Made by a program: the position numbers and the translations under genes. A model generated the notes under the pieces. The model did not search any database. It saw only the letters and a program-made list of their open reading frames with translations, and was not told the DNA's origin. From assembly GCF_943913055.1 (NCBI RefSeq), contig NZ_CALTWS010000041.1:1-16206 (forward strand): a DNA stretch of 16,206 nt, written 5' to 3'. Below are positions 1 to 8,061 of this stretch, one piece after another (position 1 is the stretch's first letter; each line of letters starts with the position of its first letter). The stretch comes from an uncultured Brevundimonas sp. GTDB taxonomy: Bacteria > Pseudomonadota > Alphaproteobacteria > Caulobacterales > Caulobacteraceae.

Positions 1-1528
1 TGGTGATCCGGTCGCCGTCGCGGATCAGGGCGATGGGCCCACCGACCGCGGCTTCGGGCGACACATGGCCGGCCACGAAGCCATAGCTGGCACCGGAAAA
101 GCGTCCGTCGGTGATCAGGGCGACATCGTGGATGCCCCGACCCTTCAGCGCCGCCGTGACCTGCAGCATCTCGCGCATACCGGGGCCGCCGCGCGGGCCT
201 TCGTAGCGGATGACGATGACGTCGCCCTCGCCGACCGCGCCGTCCTGGACCGCGTGGAAGGCGTCTTCTTCCGAGTCGAAGACGCAGGCGGGGCCTTCGA
301 AACGGTCGACCTTGTGGCCGGTCAGCTTGATGACCGCACCTTCGGGGGCGATGTCGCCATAGATGACGGCATAGCTGCCGCGCGCCATGACGGGGGCGTC
401 GAAGGTGGTGACGACCCGCTGGCCGGGCGCTTCCTCGGCCTCGGCCGCTTCGGCGAACAGGCTGCGGCCGCTGACGGTCGGGGTGTTCACGATCTTGCCG
501 GCGATGGCCATCCGCTGGGTGACCAAGCGCGTGCCGCCCGCCGCGAACAGGTGCGAGGCCAGGAAGCGACCGCCCGGCTTCAGGTCGCAGATGACCGGCG
601 CCTCGACGCAGGCCTGATGGCAATCCTCGATGCCGAATTCCACGCCGGCCTCGGCGGCGATGGCGGTCAGGTGCATGACGGCATTGGTCGATCCGCCCGA
701 GGCCGAGACCGCGACGGCGGCGTTCTTCAGGCTGGCGCGGGTGATGTATTTGCGTGCGGTGTCTCCGGCAAAGACGCGCTCGACGATCAGGCGGCCGCAG
801 CGTTCACCCTCCGCACCCTTGGCCGGATCGACGGCAGGCACGTCATTGGCCCCTATGGGCGACAGACCCATGACCGACAGGGCCATGGCCATGGTGTTGG
901 CGGTAAACTGGCCGCCACAGGCTCCGGCACCTGGACAGGCGGCGGCCTCGACCGTCTTCAGCTGATCGTCATCGATGGTACCCGCGCCATGCGCGCCGAT
1001 GGCCTCGAACACCTGCTGGATCGAGATGTCGGTGCCGCCCATCCGGCCCGGCATGATGGTGCCGCCGTAGTAGACCAGGCCGGGGATATCCATCCGCGCC
1101 AGAGCCATGGCCGCCGCCGGGATAGTCTTGTCGCAGCCGACGATGCAGATGACGCCGTCCAGCTGATGGCCCTCGACGGCCAGTTCGATACTGTCGGCGA
1201 CGACCTCTCTGGAGATCAGCGAGGCCTTCATCCCGTCGGTGCCCATCGAGATGCCGTCGGTCACGACGATGGTGTTGAAGTCGACCGGGTAGCCCCCCGC
1301 CGCGACGATGCCGGCGCGGACATCCCTGGCCAGCCGGTCCAGATGCATGTTGCAGGGCGTGACCGACGACCAGGTGTTGACGATGGCGATCATCGGCTTG
1401 TCGAAGTCGGCATCCTGCATCCCCGCCGCGCGCAGATAGCTGCGGGCCGCGGCGCGGCTGGGGCCAGCCGTGACCGCACGACTTCTCGCGTTCGGGGGTC
1501 GTCTGTCTGAGGTAAAATCTTGCGTCAT
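1..1528 (-). CDS. ilvD: Dihydroxy-acid dehydratase IlvD (3' end cut by the window)
   Basis: This enzyme dehydrates 2,3-dihydroxy-isovalerate and 2,3-dihydroxy-3-methylvalerate to the 2-keto acids, the shared penultimate step of Val, Ile and Leu synthesis in the cytoplasm. Translating the minus strand from the ATG at 1528 gives 509 residues before the window ends; the family is usually about 560-615, so roughly 50-100 C-terminal residues are missing. The three conserved Fe-S cysteines are visible: C59 in TPCNMH, C132 in GCDK (with K134, the family's carbamylated Mg-binding lysine) and C204 in GAGACGG. The start fits the family N-terminus (SRAVTAGPSRAAARSYL at about residues 16-32). No good Shine-Dalgarno lies in front of it. 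A terminator hairpin and a Leu/Ile/Val-rich leader ORF sit directly upstream, implying attenuation control. The 481-codon plus-strand frame across this gene is antisense noise. Confidence 0.97.
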   Translation of the reverse strand, partial: MTQDFTSDRRPPNARSRAVTAGPSRAAARSYLRAAGMQDADFDKPMIAIVNTWSSVTPCNMHLDRLARDVRAGIVAAGGYPVDFNTIVVTDGISMGTDGMKASLISREVVADSIELAVEGHQLDGVICIVGCDKTIPAAAMALARMDIPGLVYYGGTIMPGRMGGTDISIQQVFEAIGAHGAGTIDDDQLKTVEAAACPGAGACGGQFTANTMAMALSVMGLSPIGANDVPAVDPAKGAEGERCGRLIVERVFAGDTARKYITRASLKNAAVAVSASGGSTNAVMHLTAIAAEAGVEFGIEDCHQACVEAPVICDLKPGGRFLASHLFAAGGTRLVTQRMAIAGKIVNTPTVSGRSLFAEAAEAEEAPGQRVVTTFDAPVMARGSYAVIYGDIAPEGAVIKLTGHKVDRFEGPACVFDSEEDAFHAVQDGAVGEGDVIVIRYEGPRGGPGMREMLQVTAALKGRGIHDVALITDGRFSGASYGFVAGHVSPEAAVGGPIALIRDGDRIT

Positions 1529-1566
1529 GGGCGGGGTCGGTTCCGGAGGCGTCCGGACCGCGCGCA

Positions 1567-1597
1567 ACAAAAAACCCGCTTCCTTTCGGGAGCGGGT
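1567..1597 (-). terminator. Intrinsic terminator between leader ORF and ilvD
   Basis: On the minus-strand RNA, ACCCGCU (1597-1591) pairs with AGCGGGU (1580-1574), extended by two C-G pairs after one mismatch, around a GAAA loop (1587-1584). A run of six U follows (1574-1569, overlapping the stem end), then GUUG. It lies 30 nt after the leader stop and about 40 nt before the ilvD ATG, so read-through is needed unless a promoter is hidden in the remaining 40 nt. Confidence 0.8.
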
Positions 1598-1663
1598 GGC
1601 TGCGGGCGATCCTGAGTTTGGCTTAGGTCAGGTTGCGTGCATCCACACCGCTCCGAAGAGCAG
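1567..1663 (-). promoter_or_regulatory. Putative transcription attenuator of ilvD
   Basis: Three alternative RNA structures can be drawn on the minus-strand transcript. Segment 1:2 is CUGCUC (1663-1658), loop UUCG (1657-1654), GAGCGG (1653-1648): six pairs closed on a UUCG tetraloop. Segment 2:3 is GGAGCGG-u-GUGG (1654-1643) pairing with CCACCCGCUCC (1599-1589): eleven pairs with one bulged U. Segment 3:4 is the intrinsic terminator. Segment 1 contains leader codons Leu14 and Leu15. A ribosome stalled for lack of charged Leu, Ile or Val tRNA would break 1:2, free segment 2 to take segment 3, and let transcription enter ilvD. A ribosome reaching the stop at 1628 would mask segment 2 and allow termination. 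The pairings are seen directly; the regulatory behaviour is inferred from the classical amino acid operon model. Confidence 0.65.
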
Positions 1664-1702
1664 GACGATCGATACAGCGAGAATAAGGGTGTTCAGGGCC
1701 AT
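1628..1702 (-). CDS. Putative branched-chain amino acid leader peptide of ilvD (24 aa)
   Basis: A short ORF of 24 codons ends 99 nt before the ilvD start. Ten of its residues are Leu, Ile or Val, and codons 6-15 read L-I-L-A-V-S-I-V-L-L. A GAGGA ribosome binding site (1711-1707) stands 4 nt before the ATG. The ORF end overlaps RNA segments that can form a pause hairpin and an antiterminator, and a terminator follows the stop by 30 nt. That is the layout of ilv/leu leader peptides, where ribosome stalling senses charged tRNA. A second reading is possible: the peptide could be the hydrophobic part of a small membrane protein. An in-frame GTG at 1780, with AGGA 8 nt upstream, would give a 50-residue protein with a charged N-terminus and a single transmembrane segment. 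I favour the leader peptide because of the RNA pairing, but the two readings are not exclusive. Confidence 0.65.
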   Translation of the reverse strand: MALNTLILAVSIVLLFGAVWMHAT

Positions 1703-1803
1703 CTGATCCTCATGCGCATGCGACAGCGCGACCGCCTTGGCGGCGCTCCTGCGGTCAGCGATGCGAATGATGTGAGGCACGTGCTAAATCCTGTTGTGCT
1801 GCA

Positions 1804-1832
1804 CAGTAGGCACGATGCGCTGCGCCGCACAA
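1804..1832 (-). promoter_or_regulatory. Weak candidate promoter for the leader-ilvD transcript
   Basis: TTGTGC (1832-1827) and CTACTG (1809-1804) are separated by 17 nt on the minus strand, in the 125-nt gap between the RDD gene stop and the GTG at 1780. Both boxes are poor matches to sigma-70-type consensus sequences. Start of transcription would fall near 1797, giving a leader of about 95 nt before the 24-codon ORF. It is offered only because an attenuator needs a nearby upstream promoter. Confidence 0.2.
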
Positions 1833-1905
1833 TCCCCTAACGCAATAATCGTGCAGAAAACTGATGCGGCGTGCTTTCAGGCGCATGTTCTGTCCGACGG
1901 CAATA

Positions 1906-2793
1906 TCAGATGGACCGGTCGAACTTGTCCTTGCGACGGCGACCCATCAGCAGGCCCTGCTCCATGCGTCCGCGCACCGCGTGATAGTAGACCCGCAGAA
2001 ACTCGATGTCGGTGGCATCGCGTCGGTCATAGAGGATCTTGCGCGCGATCCGGTCGGCGACGGCCCGAACAGTGGTGCGGTCGCCGGTGCGCAGCACCTC
2101 TTCCAGAACGTGCAACTCCTTGACCCCATAGGCATCCAGCTGGGCCGGCGTGAAGCTGTGGTCCGCCTGGTGACGGGCCCCGGCGTCGGCCATGTCGCGC
2201 ATGAGCTTCTGGCGGGGGCTGCGCAGCACCCAGGTCCCGGCCACCATGTCCCCGGCCCTCAGCTTGTCCGCGTTGAAGAAGGGCAGCAGCACGAAGATCA
2301 GGCACCAGATGGTGGCCAGCAGATAGATCCAGCCGCCCATGTCGCTCTGCAGAGCCATGATCGGACCGGCGATCATCAGGCTGATCGGCAGGAACAGCTC
2401 CAGCTCGCGCAGGGCGTTGCGGGTGAAGATCGCCTCGAATGTCAGCCGCCCGCCATTCCGCGCCGCGACCCGCAGACCCATGACCCGCTTGCCCGGTGTC
2501 GCCGCCCTGGCCGACATTTCGAAGCCCAGGAAATAGGCATTGCGCAGCAGAAACATGCCCAGCAGCCAGACGATGCCGATGATCTCGGCCGAGCCGCCCC
2601 GCGTCTGTGCGAACACTATGGCCAGGGCAATGGTGACCGCAATGACGGTGCCGACGATGATCAGCAGATCGAGCGCCAGCGCCCCGAACCGCTGGCCCAC
2701 CGTGGCCAGCTCCAGGTTCAGCGGCACACCTTCAGGCGTGACAAGCACCCGCATCCGCTTGCGCTCGGCTTGAGAGGGCGCGGCCATGGTCAT
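1906..2793 (-). CDS. RDD family membrane protein with a soluble C-terminal extension
   Basis: A 295-residue integral membrane protein of the RDD family, whose biochemical role is generally unknown. The diagnostic elements are present: R35 and D42 in the first transmembrane segment (GQRFGALALDLLII) and the ATPGKRVMGLRV block at about 98-109. Hydrophobic segments fall at about 36-60, 70-92, 130-147 and 153-172. From about residue 195 the protein turns hydrophilic, with a helical, charge-rich tail of about 100 residues ending in a basic cluster (RRRKDKF), probably cytoplasmic. The ATG at 2793 overlaps the SpoIIM-like stop as ATGA, which supports this start; an ATG two codons later is also possible. 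It is the last gene of the MoxR/DUF58 operon. No convincing terminator follows. Confidence 0.9.
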   Translation of the reverse strand: MTMAAPSQAERKRMRVLVTPEGVPLNLELATVGQRFGALALDLLIIVGTVIAVTIALAIVFAQTRGGSAEIIGIVWLLGMFLLRNAYFLGFEMSARAATPGKRVMGLRVAARNGGRLTFEAIFTRNALRELELFLPISLMIAGPIMALQSDMGGWIYLLATIWCLIFVLLPFFNADKLRAGDMVAGTWVLRSPRQKLMRDMADAGARHQADHSFTPAQLDAYGVKELHVLEEVLRTGDRTTVRAVADRIARKILYDRRDATDIEFLRVYYHAVRGRMEQGLLMGRRRKDKFDRSI

Positions 2794-3800
2794 CGTCCGG
2801 TTCTCGTAAGAACCCGGTCAGGTCGGGGGGCATAGAAATACAGGCCCCACAGGGCCGCGCTGCCCGCGGCAATGGCATAGCGCACGGTGTCGCTGGTGAT
2901 CAGCTGGCGCCCGAACCCTTCCAGCACGCCTGCCAGCATCAGCATGATGACCACCCCCATCATGACCGCACCAGCCGCCTTGCCGGCCGCGGACATGGCC
3001 TCCAGCCGGCTCTGACGCCCCGGAAAGGCGACGGCCCAGCCGATCCGCAGGCCAGCCGCCCCCGCCAGGACGATGGCGAACAGTTCGGTCACCCCGTGGA
3101 CCATCAGCCAGCCCCCGAACTCATAGCCCAGCCCCTTGGACACGAAGACGTGGATCATGGCCCCCAGCATGGCCCCATTGCTGAGCAGCACCACTATGGT
3201 CGGCACTCCGAAGGCAAAGCCGAGCGCAAAGGCCAGCAGGGCAACTTCGGCATTGTGGGTGAACAGGTAGGTGGCGAAGAACGACAGGCCGTCGGCATCC
3301 GAGCCGTCATAAAGCGTCGCCCGCAATGCCGCCTGTGTCGCCGTCGGGTCACGTCCCTGAGCCAGGCCGGGATCGACGAAGGTGAAGAACCAGTCGCTGT
3401 CGGCCCCGACCAGCACATAGGCGACCACCGCCCCTAACGCCGTCACGAACAGGGCGACCAAGGTCTCCAGCCAGATCGACTGAACGCCTTTGGGCCAGTC
3501 GCGCGAGAAGAAGGCGTTGAGTTGCTCCAGCGGCGTGGATCGGGCTCCGTAGACGAAGAAGTAGGCTCGTGCCGACAGGCTCTCCAGATAGCCGATCAAC
3601 CCTTGGTCCAGCGAAGTCTCGCGCGCCACCGACAGGGCCGACAGGGTGGAGCGATACAGCACCGGCATGGCCAGGATTTCGGCATTGCTCAGGGCGCTGG
3701 CCGAGCGCTTCTCGGCCTTGGTGACGAGGGCTTCAAGCTGACGCCAGTCGCGCTCACGCTCGGTGCGGAATCGCTGGCTCTTGAGTTGAAGCTCGCTCAC
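2790..3800 (-). CDS. SpoIIM-like (stage II sporulation protein M family) membrane protein
   Basis: A 336-residue protein with a soluble N-terminal half (1-105, charged and helical) and about six hydrophobic segments from 110 onwards (about 110-132, 176-205, 207-221, 230-257, 274-295, 307-323). The family signature HGVTELFAIVLAGAAGLRIG is at about 235-254, and SNGAMLGA precedes it at 207-214. In Bacillus SpoIIM belongs to the engulfment complex. Here the organism is a non-sporulating Gram-negative, so the name is only a family label and an envelope function is more likely. The start is GTG at 3800, overlapping the DUF58 stop as GTGA. It sits with RDD, DUF58 and MoxR genes, a frequent bacterial association. 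Confidence 0.92.
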   Translation of the reverse strand: MSELQLKSQRFRTERERDWRQLEALVTKAEKRSASALSNAEILAMPVLYRSTLSALSVARETSLDQGLIGYLESLSARAYFFVYGARSTPLEQLNAFFSRDWPKGVQSIWLETLVALFVTALGAVVAYVLVGADSDWFFTFVDPGLAQGRDPTATQAALRATLYDGSDADGLSFFATYLFTHNAEVALLAFALGFAFGVPTIVVLLSNGAMLGAMIHVFVSKGLGYEFGGWLMVHGVTELFAIVLAGAAGLRIGWAVAFPGRQSRLEAMSAAGKAAGAVMMGVVIMLMLAGVLEGFGRQLITSDTVRYAIAAGSAALWGLYFYAPRPDRVLTRTGR

Positions 3801-5103
3801 AGCAGATCCCGCCGTTTGAGGTCCAGATAGGCGTTCAAAATGGCCGGACCGACATGCTGCGCCTCGGCCTCGACGATATGGGCCCCAAGGCGACGCAGGC
3901 GGGCCAGCACCAGATCGCGCTCCTGCAAAAGGCTGGCGGCGACAACGGCGCGGGCCACGTCCTCGGGCGTTTCGGGCACGGTCGACACCAGGGTCTCCAG
4001 CTCCTCGTCACGCATGACGACGAACAGAACCAGGTGCCGTTTGATCAGGCGCGACACCGTCTCGATCATCAGTTCGGCGGCGGTTATGTCGGCGAATTCG
4101 GTGAAGACTACGACCATCGACCGACGCTTCAGACTGGCCGACAGGGTGGTCAGACCCAGGGCATAATTGGTCTCCGTGGTCCCATAGTCGATGGTCGCGG
4201 CCTGGCGTACCAGCAGGGGAAAGGAGGCGACGCTGGCGACCGCGCCGGTGGTCAGCTTCGGCCGCTCGGCAAAGGCGAACAGTCCCGCCCGGTCGCCCTC
4301 GCGCAGGCAGGCATAGGCCAGGATCAGGGCTCCGTGGATGGCCCGGTCGATGCGCGGCGCGCCGCCGACCGGCTCGCTCATCACCCGACCGCAATCCAGG
4401 GCCATGATGATCTGGTGGTTGCGCTCGACCCGGAACTCCTTGGCCAGTAGATGGTGGTGCCGGGCCGACTGTTTCCAGTCGATGGTGCGCCGGTCCATAC
4501 CGGAGTGGAAGTCGCGCAGGGCGTGGAACTCGGCCCCTTCGCCGATGTCGATCTGGGCCTTGGCCCCGTGCAGGGCGTCACGCGAAACGAAGCGCACGGC
4601 CTCGTCCTCTATGCGCCGCACGTCGGCCCCGATGGGCACGACCTCGTTCAACGGTCGCCGCGTCTGACGCCAGATCAGGCCCAGCGGTCCCTGCCAGCGC
4701 AGGGTCGCCTGGGTGAAGACGGCCAACCCCCGCCGCACGGGTGTCATGTCGAACAGGACGGCATCGCGCCGGGCCGGGTCGGTCCGTCCGATGGCGCTGT
4801 CCACGCCCGTGCGCGCCTCGGCATCGAGGGCGATCTCGAGCCGTCGGCGCGTGCCGCCCCGGCTGAAATCCGCGCGCAGCAGGGCGGTCGCAGGCGCGGC
4901 TACGGCCAGATATCCCGGTGGCTCGAAGGTGATGCCGACGCTGCGCGGGGACGCCGCGAACAGGGCGTCGATCAGCATCAGTACCCCCAGACCCATCAAC
5001 CAGGCGGGCGCGGCCAGCCACAGGCCCGGCTGCACCAGGCCAAGCAGCAGCGCGATGGGCGCTCCCGCGAGGGCCGCCAGGATGCTGAGCCGGGTCGGAT
5101 AGA

Positions 5104-5107
<4 letters not shown>
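3797..5107 (-). CDS. DUF58 domain protein, MoxR partner
   Basis: A 436-residue protein of the DUF58 family, which commonly pairs with MoxR ATPases. Two hydrophobic segments near the N-terminus (about 8-27 and 29-50) suggest membrane anchoring, with the rest folded outside the bilayer. The DUF58 core is recognisable at about 188-225 (GEGAEFHALRDFHSGMDRR followed by TIDWKQSARHHHLLAKEF). It leads into a von Willebrand A-like strand with an acidic residue, IIMALDCGR at about 233-241. The C-terminal half has the alternating strands and helices expected of such a domain. The ATG at 5107 overlaps the MoxR stop as ATGA. The likely role is a substrate or adaptor for the MoxR chaperone in envelope maturation, inferred from family and context. 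Confidence 0.93.
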
Positions 5108-6046
<939 letters not shown>

Positions 6047-6060
<14 letters not shown>

Positions 6061-7312
6061 GGGTCATCTCCGATTTCCAGTTCAACAGTTTGCGCACGAC
6101 AACCATCAGGTCACCGGCGTTGCGAGCCTGATCCGCCTCGCTGGACAGGGTCTCGAAATCCGTCTGCACGCCCTGACGCCGGGCCAGCCGATCCAGCAGC
6201 TGGGTCAGGCCGTCGTGCGACAGGTTGGGCGGTGCCGCCACCGCCTTCGCCGCCTGCCGGCGCACCAGATCGGCATAGGGGCGGGCCATGCTGCGCTCGC
6301 GCCGGGCCAGTCGCACCAGGGCGGCGGTATTGTCGGCCAGCGCCCTCTTGCCCAGCGCCACCGCGCGGTCGCCCTTGCGGTGCGGCGCGAACCGGTTGGC
6401 CGCCTGCCAGAAGACCAGCCCCGCCGCGAACAGCAGGCACAGGGTGAAGCCCAGCAGCGGCGGCTCCAGCAACAGGCGCAGGATGCTGCGCGGCCGCCCG
6501 AAGCCATGCAGGGTCAGGTCGAAGACCACCGCCTGATCGGGAATGGCAACCGCATCGATCAGACCCAGGGCCGTCTGTGCCTTGGCGGGCTTGTCCATCC
6601 CAAGGGTGTTCAACAGGTCGGGATCGGACACGACCATGACCCCGGTGTCGTCATGCATGAGCACGACCGCGTCGCCGCCCCTCAGGGTCACCAACGGCGA
6701 CCAGCCGGGGCCGGACAGGGTGCGCAGACCCTGGATCGTCACGGGCGGACCGATCGGCTCGTCATCGGGACCCAGCAACACCACCGGTTGGCCGGACGAC
6801 CGCGACGCCATCGCCAGATCGGGCCTCAAGTCGTCGGGCAGAACCGACAGCGCTTCGCCAGCCGTCAGCTGACCCATCTGCTCGACCCAGCCTTTCCTGA
6901 ACGGTTGTCCGACCGTCTGCCATTTCGGCAGGATCAGCAGCGTCGCCTGCGAGGACCAGCGCAGCTCGTCCAAGGTACCCGTTTCCTGGCCGACGGCAGG
7001 GGTCAGGACCAGTAGGTTCTCATCGTCGATGGCACCCAGGGCTCCGCGGCTCAGCAGCACGGGACGTCCCGTCTCGCGCATCAGTTTGACCACCCCGGCA
7101 TAGCCGACGGCCGATTTCGACAGCGCATGCTCGCGCCCGTCATTGCCGCTGCTCAGTTCGGGCGAGAAGGCGTCCAGCGCCGCCATGGCGGACAGGGCGA
7201 AGACCGCGGCCAGGATCAGGGCGATAATGACGACGGGCCGGAACGGGCTGTGGCTGGCCCCCGCCTCGTTCACGGCGCCTGACAGAGCTGGAGAGGCGCG
7301 AGCGTCGGTCAT
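6047..7312 (-). CDS. DUF4350 domain membrane protein
   Basis: A 421-residue protein with one transmembrane segment near the N-terminus (about 26-46) and a second at about 284-303. Between them lies a domain of about 240 residues, probably periplasmic. It carries the family-typical stretch VVSDPDLLNTLGMD (about 227-240), and the region before it resembles DUF4350 (GATase-like fold). The tail after 304 is basic and helical, probably cytoplasmic. No enzymatic residues are recognised. It starts with ATG at 7312 overlapping the DUF4129 stop as ATGA. DUF4350 proteins usually occur next to MoxR, DUF58 and DUF4129 genes, as here, so it is probably a structural or scaffold part of the same envelope system. 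Confidence 0.85.
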
Positions 7313-7980
7313 CGGGCCCAGGTCTCCGGAAAAGCGAAGGCCTCATAGGCGGCGCGGCAGTCGTCCCAGGTCGCCCGGTCGACTGTGCCTCCACCGAACA
7401 GGCTGGTCTCCACCGCGCGGGCGATGCGCATGAAGGTCGGTCGCGCCGCATCCGGCAACCGCTCCAGCCGGGCGATGTCGCGTGACGTCAGGGCCGGGCG
7501 CACTGCATTGGGCAGACGCCCCTCGATGTCATTGATGCTGCGCAACAGCAGCAGGTGCACGGCGTCGGCATACTGGCCCTGCGCAGCCAGAGCATCCGCG
7601 TCGGACAGAAGGGCCAGGGCGGCGGCCGCCTCGGGTCGCCAGGGCTCCGGCGCAGGCTGGGCGGCTTTGCCGCGCTTCTCGGGTGCGCGGATACGCATCA
7701 GCTCGCGGATGATGAACCAGCCGATCCCCGCCACGACCAGAGCGATCAGGATCCAGAAAATGATCTGGAACAGCGGACCCAGAGCATCCAGAAACTCGAA
7801 CAGGCCACGCAGCCAGCTGGGCGGCGGGTCGGGCGGCGGCGGTATTTCGCGCGGCTCCATGCTGAACTGGAGCGAGCGGTCGTTGGCGAGCGCCTGATGC
7901 GCGGCGTCGAACCCCTGGCCGGTGGCGGCGGGGCCCGGGTCAGCTTTGACAGCTGGCTGTATGCCCGCAACACGCCCCAT
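7309..7980 (-). CDS. DUF4129 domain membrane protein
   Basis: A 223-residue protein with a hydrophilic N-terminus, a proline-rich stretch at 44-54 and one transmembrane segment at about 68-91. The DUF4129 domain then follows: a helical region around 115-150 and the closing motif SLFGGGTVDRATWDDCRAAY near the C-terminus. The blocks FDAAHQAL and RSLQF before the membrane segment are also familiar from this family. A TGA stands in frame six nucleotides before the ATG at 7980, and no strong ribosome binding site or signal peptide is visible, so the exact start is uncertain. It is the first gene of the MoxR/DUF58 operon, separated from the Rieske gene by 81 nt, in which I see no clear promoter or terminator. 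Confidence 0.82.
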   Translation of the reverse strand: MGRVAGIQPAVKADPGPAATGQGFDAAHQALANDRSLQFSMEPREIPPPPDPPPSWLRGLFEFLDALGPLFQIIFWILIALVVAGIGWFIIRELMRIRAPEKRGKAAQPAPEPWRPEAAAALALLSDADALAAQGQYADAVHLLLLRSINDIEGRLPNAVRPALTSRDIARLERLPDAARPTFMRIARAVETSLFGGGTVDRATWDDCRAAYEAFAFPETWAR

Positions 7981-8061
7981 GCCCGTTCACGTTGCCAAGC
8001 GAAAACGACCGTGTCGAGAGGCCGAGCGCGATCAGATGCTTAATGACGGACCGGTGACATC

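Noticed and set aside
65..1510. A 481-codon open frame on the plus strand over ilvD
   Set aside because: It is antisense to a clear ilvD reading frame, its translation is Asp/Arg/Gly/His-rich without any domain, and high GC content makes such open antisense frames common.
1783..1790. GCTAAATC on the plus strand, matching the Caulobacter -10 pattern
   Set aside because: No matching -35 sequence lies at the right distance and no plus-strand gene follows.
1850..1890. Possible weak terminator after the RDD gene (AUGCG/CGCAU stem followed by CAGUUUUCUG)
   Set aside because: Only five base pairs around a 13-nt loop with poor inner pairing and four U; too weak to annotate.
1864..2835. A 323-codon plus-strand open frame
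   Set aside because: Antisense shadow of the RDD gene; the product is a low-complexity His/Gln/Arg-rich string.
2790..3800. Sporulation function for the SpoIIM-like gene
   Set aside because: The genome looks like a non-sporulating alphaproteobacterium and no other sporulation gene is present; the name reflects family only.
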